From positions 51,578,809-51,642,808 of the forward strand of contig OZ024861.1 in NCBI GenBank assembly GCA_964017155.1: a stretch of 64,000 nt of DNA, written 5' to 3'. A program made the position numbers and the translations under genes. The notes beneath the pieces are model-generated. The model worked only from the letters and a program-made list of their open reading frames with translations, made no database searches and had not been told where the DNA came from. The stretch comes from Oasisia sp. SBJ-2009 (taxonomy: Eukaryota > Annelida > Polychaeta > Sabellida > Siboglinidae). Position 1 is the stretch's first letter. Every line of letters starts with the position of its first letter. Positions 52,519 to 58,500 of this stretch are shown here, in pieces.

Positions 52519-55500
52519 AGCGAGCGAGCGAAGGAACGAACGAACAAACAAACAAACAAACAAACAGAGAAACGCTGTTTCATAATATAGAATTTATCTA
52601 TCAAAGAAATTAATAAATGACCTTGTACTGAGGTAAATGTCAGGCATGGTTCCTACCTGGTCTCCCTCTGACTTCACCTTGTAGCGAGGCATGATACAGA
52701 ACTGAGCATGTTTCGCATTCTTCTTCTCCAGCGCCACCTAGTGAGGTACAACCAAATCAATCAATCAATTTATACGGCAATGGACTAGAATCCAGACTTG
52801 GCCACTTTGTTCACACAGATACCATCTAGATTTATCGTGGATGTATTCAACGATGCTGCAATGACTGCGCAGCTGTCCACAGACGTGTGGTACTCATGTA
52901 TACAGATTAGTGAACTGAGGCAATGTTTACTGAACAAAACTGACCAAGCTTTGAAATTGCAGCAACCACCATTTTCAAACACTTCATGCAGATACATAAT
53001 ACCAAGTCCATTGTGTCTCTTTGTGCCATGATTAACTATTTGTCTACAGGGGTTATCTTTGTTGAGACTAACTACAGACAACTGAAGCTGTGCACTGTGT
53101 CTCTATATATGGTACATGGTATGTACCATATATTATTCATGGTACACATGGTATTTTTTCTGGTGCATATTCTTGAAATGCACAGGAAACAATATGTTCT
53201 GCCACTGATCAATTTGTACCATTTGCTCTTGTGGTTTGTGGCCTTCGGACAGAGGGGGACATCAGAATGTGCTGAATATCATGACGTTTCATTTAATTCT
53301 TTTATGAGTTTTACACGATTATGGAAGATTCAAAAGTACTGTCAACTGGTGATGTAAGATAGAGTAAAAGAATTTGTTTAATTTCATTAATTAAGTTTTA
53401 ATTAAAAAAAAAATTTAAAACTAAAAAATATCGGTTCAATTGTATACCAGTAGAGTAGACACCAGCATAGGGCACACAGTTACAGACTAGTGGACAGTTC
53501 ACCTGGATGTTGCTGGGTTCAGTGTTAGACGTCTGGGATGTACTGACATGGATGAATTTGCCAGTAAACATGTGCTTCAGCTGCAAGTAAACAATAATAA
53601 TTTTGCAATATTTTACTGTGCCATAAATCAGTAGATTTTGGCCATTCAATGACTAGCCATACATTCAATTCTAAAGAATACACATTGAGATACTCCTGCA
53701 CAAACTACGTTATCCAGCAATGTGTTTATCAAAATTTTAGACATCAAAACCAAACAAGATTTCCAAGTACTAAAAAGCCATACTTTTGCTTTGTAGAAAT
53801 TATAAAATGTTTTGAGTAATGACATAACCAAAATTTTGTTATGTGAAATCATTTAATATAGGTGACATAGGTGAGCTATAAGCTATTGAATTAATCAACA
53901 AACCAAACTTTGTTTTAATTAATATAATTTTTGTTTTGTGCTCATGTAACAATTATCTAAGATAAGATGTTGTTTATCACACATGTTCAAAGCATATTAC
54001 TGCTGACGTTTTTTACATTCCATCATCACTCAGGACATTTGACTTATTCTTATATATATATATATTATATATATATATATATTATATATATTAGTTTTGA
54101 CTGTATATATCACTATTTATTTTATTTGCACATGCATGTAGCACACGTATAAATACACTATAGAGTTATAATTAGTAAATATTTTTATTTATCTAATTTT
54201 ATTAGATTATACATTTTATTTGAATGTTACTTTTACTGTTTTTATAACACACTCTGAGTAGCTAGATTATTATTGTACAGTGCAATGAGCTTAGTGGATA
54301 TTGCGCTTTATAAATATTAAATGCGGCCAACATTCATATGTAAAAGGTTAACACAATAAAACACAATAAAATATTTAACATGAAAAACAACAAGAGCATC
54401 AACCCAACAAGCCAACAGAGCTGCTCCTCCAATCCATCCAGCTGCTGAAATCCATCCACCAAATCCAGAAAATAATAAATAAGGAGCAAAGAATAAGGTC
54501 TTCCAAAATCGTATGCATTGTCAGTTATGCTTTGAAGATGGGTGTTTGTGTGGTTTATTATAGGTCATAATCTCAACTGGTTTCTATGCATCAATGTATT
54601 TCAGTTTGGGAATGGGACTGGCCAAAAATGTATCTTGCGTAACTCCCTGACCTCTACCTAGTACCTATACCCCCAATCACTGCAATGTGTATGGAGCCTT
54701 GGGTTATGATGGAGGGATGAGTGTGTTGTTGTTTACCTGTATCACTTGTCCATAGACAACCTTCTTGCCCAACTGTCGTCTTTGTTCACAAACGTTGTCT
54801 TCATTTTCAGCGTCAGCCCCAATCTACAGAAACATGACACTGTCATACAGAAACAACATGACACTGTCATATAGAAACAACATGACACTGTCATACAAAA
54901 ACAACATGACACTGTCATACAGAAACAACATGACACTGTCATACAGGAACAACATGACACTGTCATACAGGAACAACATGACACTGTCATACAGAAACAA
55001 CATGACACTGTCATACAGGAACAACATGACACTGTCATACAAAAACAACATGACACTGTCATACAGAAACAACATGACACTGTCATACAGAAACAACATG
55101 ACACTGTCATACAGGAACAACATGACACTGTCATACAGAAACAACATGACACTGTCATACAGGAACATGACACTGTCATACAGAAACAACATGACACTGT
55201 CATACAGGAACAACATGACACTGTCATACAGGAACAACATGACACTGTCATACAGAAACAACATGACACTGTCATACAGGAACAACATGACACTGTCATA
55301 CAAAAACAACATGACACTGTCATACAGAAACAACATGACACTGTCATACAGAAACAACATGACACTGCCATAAAGGAACAACATGACACTGTCATACAGA
55401 AACAACATGACACTGTCATACAGGAACATGACACTGTCATACAGAAACAACATGACACTGTTATACAGGAACAACATGACACTATCATACAGAAACAACA

Positions 55501-58500
55501 TGACACTGTCATACAGAAACAACATGACACTGTCATACAGAAACAACATGACACTGTCATACAGGAACAACATGACACTGTCATACAGGAACAACATGAC
55601 ACTGTCATACAGAAACAACATGACACTGTCATACAGGAACAACATGACACTGTCATACAGAAACAACATGACACTGTCATACAGGAACAACATGACACTG
55701 TCATACAGAAACAACATGACACTGTCAGACAGAAACAACATGACACTGTCATACAGGAACAACATGACACTGTCAGACAGAAACAACATGACACTGTCAG
55801 ACAGAAACAACATGACACTGTCAGACAGAAACAACATGACACTGTCATACAGAAACAACATGACACTGTCAGACAGAAACAACATGACACTGTCATATAG
55901 AAACAACATGACACTGTCACACAAAAACAACATGACACTGTCATACAGAAACAACATGACACTGTCATACAGGAACAACATGACACTGTCATACAGGAAC
56001 AACATGACACTGTCATACAGAAACAACATGACACTGTCATACAGGAACAACATGACACTGTCATACAAAAACAACATGACACTGTCATACAGAAACAACA
56101 TGACACTGTCATACAGAAACAACATGACACTGTCATACAGGAACAACATGACACTGTCATACAGAAACAACATGACACTGTCATACAGGAACATGACACT
56201 GTCATACAGAAACAACATGACACTGTCATACAGGAACAACATGACACTATCATACAGAAACAACATGACACTGTCATACAGAAACAACATGACACTGTCA
56301 TACAGGAACATGACACTGTCATACAGAAACAACATGACACTGTCATACAGGAACAACATGACACTGTCGTACAGAAACAACATGACACTGTCATACAGGA
56401 ACAACATGACACTGTCATACAGAAACAACATGACACTGTCATACAGGAACAACATGACACTGTCATACAGAAACAACATGACACTGTCAGACAGAAACAA
56501 CATGACACTGTCATACAGGAACAACATGACACTGTCAGACAGAAACAACATGACACTGTCAGACAGAAACAACATGACACTGTCAGACAGAAACAACATG
56601 ACACTGTCATACAGAAACAACATGACACTGTCAGACAGAAACAACATGACACTGTCATACAGAAACAACATGACACTGTCATACAGGAACATGACACTGT
56701 CATACAGAAACAACATGACACTGTCATACAGGAACAACATGACACTGTCATACAGAAACAACATGACACTGTCATACAGAAACAACATGACACTGTCATA
56801 CAGAAACAACATGACACTGTCATACAGGAACAACATGACACTGTCATACAGAAACAACATGACACTGTCATACAGGAACATGACACTGTCATACAGAAAC
56901 AACATGACACTGTCATACAGGAACAACATGACACTATCATACAGAAACAACATGACACTGTCATACAGAAACAACATGACACTGTCATACAGGAACATGA
57001 CACTGTCATACAGAAACAACATGACACTGTCATACAGGAACAACATGACACTGTCATACAGAAACAACATGACACTGTCATACAGGAACAACATGACACT
57101 GTCATACAGAAACAACATGACACTGTCATACAGGAACAACATGACACTGTCATACAGAAACAACATGACACTGTCAGACAGAAACAACATGACACTGTCA
57201 TACAGGAACAACATGACACTGTCAGACAGAAACAACATGACACTGTCAGACAGAAACAACATGACACTGTCAGACAGAAACAACATGACACTGTCATACA
57301 GAAACAACATGACACTGTCAGACAGAAACAACATGACACTGTCATATAGAAACAACATGACACTGTCACACAAAAACAACATGACACTGTCATACAGAAA
57401 CAACATGACACTGTCATACAGGAACAACATGACACTGTCATACAGGAACAACATGACACTGTCATACAGAAACAACATGACACTGTCATACAGGAACAAC
57501 ATGACACTGTCATACAAAAACAACATGACACTGTCATACAGAAACAACATGACACTGTCATACAGAAACAACATGACACTGTCATACAGGAACAACATGA
57601 CACTGTCATACAGAAACAACATGACACTGTCATACAGGAACATGACACTGTCATACAGAAACAACATGACACTGTCATACAGGAACAACATGACACTATC
57701 ATACAGAAACAACATGACACTGTCATACAGAAACAACATGACACTGTCATACAGGAACATGACACTGTCATACAGAAACAACATGACACTGTCATACAGG
57801 AACAACATGACACTGTCATACAGAAACAACATGACACTGTCATACAGGAACAACATGACACTGTCATACAGAAACAACATGACACTGTCATACAGGAACA
57901 ACATGACACTGTCATACAGAAACAACATGACACTGTCAGACAGAAACAACATGACACTGTCATACAGGAACAACATGACACTGTCAGACAGAAACAACAT
58001 GACACTGTCAGACAGAAACAACATGACACTGTCAGACAGAAACAACATGACACTGTCATACAGAAACAACATGACACTGTCAGACAGAAACAACATGACA
58101 CTGTCATACAGGAACAATATGACACTGTCATACATAAACAACATGACACTGTCATACAGAAACAACATGACACTGTCATACAGAAACAACATGACACTGT
58201 CATACAGGAACAACATGATGACACTGTCATACAGGAACAACATGACACTGTCATACAGAAACAACATGACACTGTCAGACAGAAACAACATGACACTGTC
58301 AGACAGAAACAACATGACACTGTCAGACAGAAACAACATGACACTGTCATACAGGAACAACATGACACTGTCATACAGAAACAACATGACACTGTCATAC
58401 AGGAACAACATGACACTGTCATACAGGAACAATATGACACTGTCATACAGAAACAACATGACACTCATACAGAAACAACATGACACTGTCATACAGAAAC

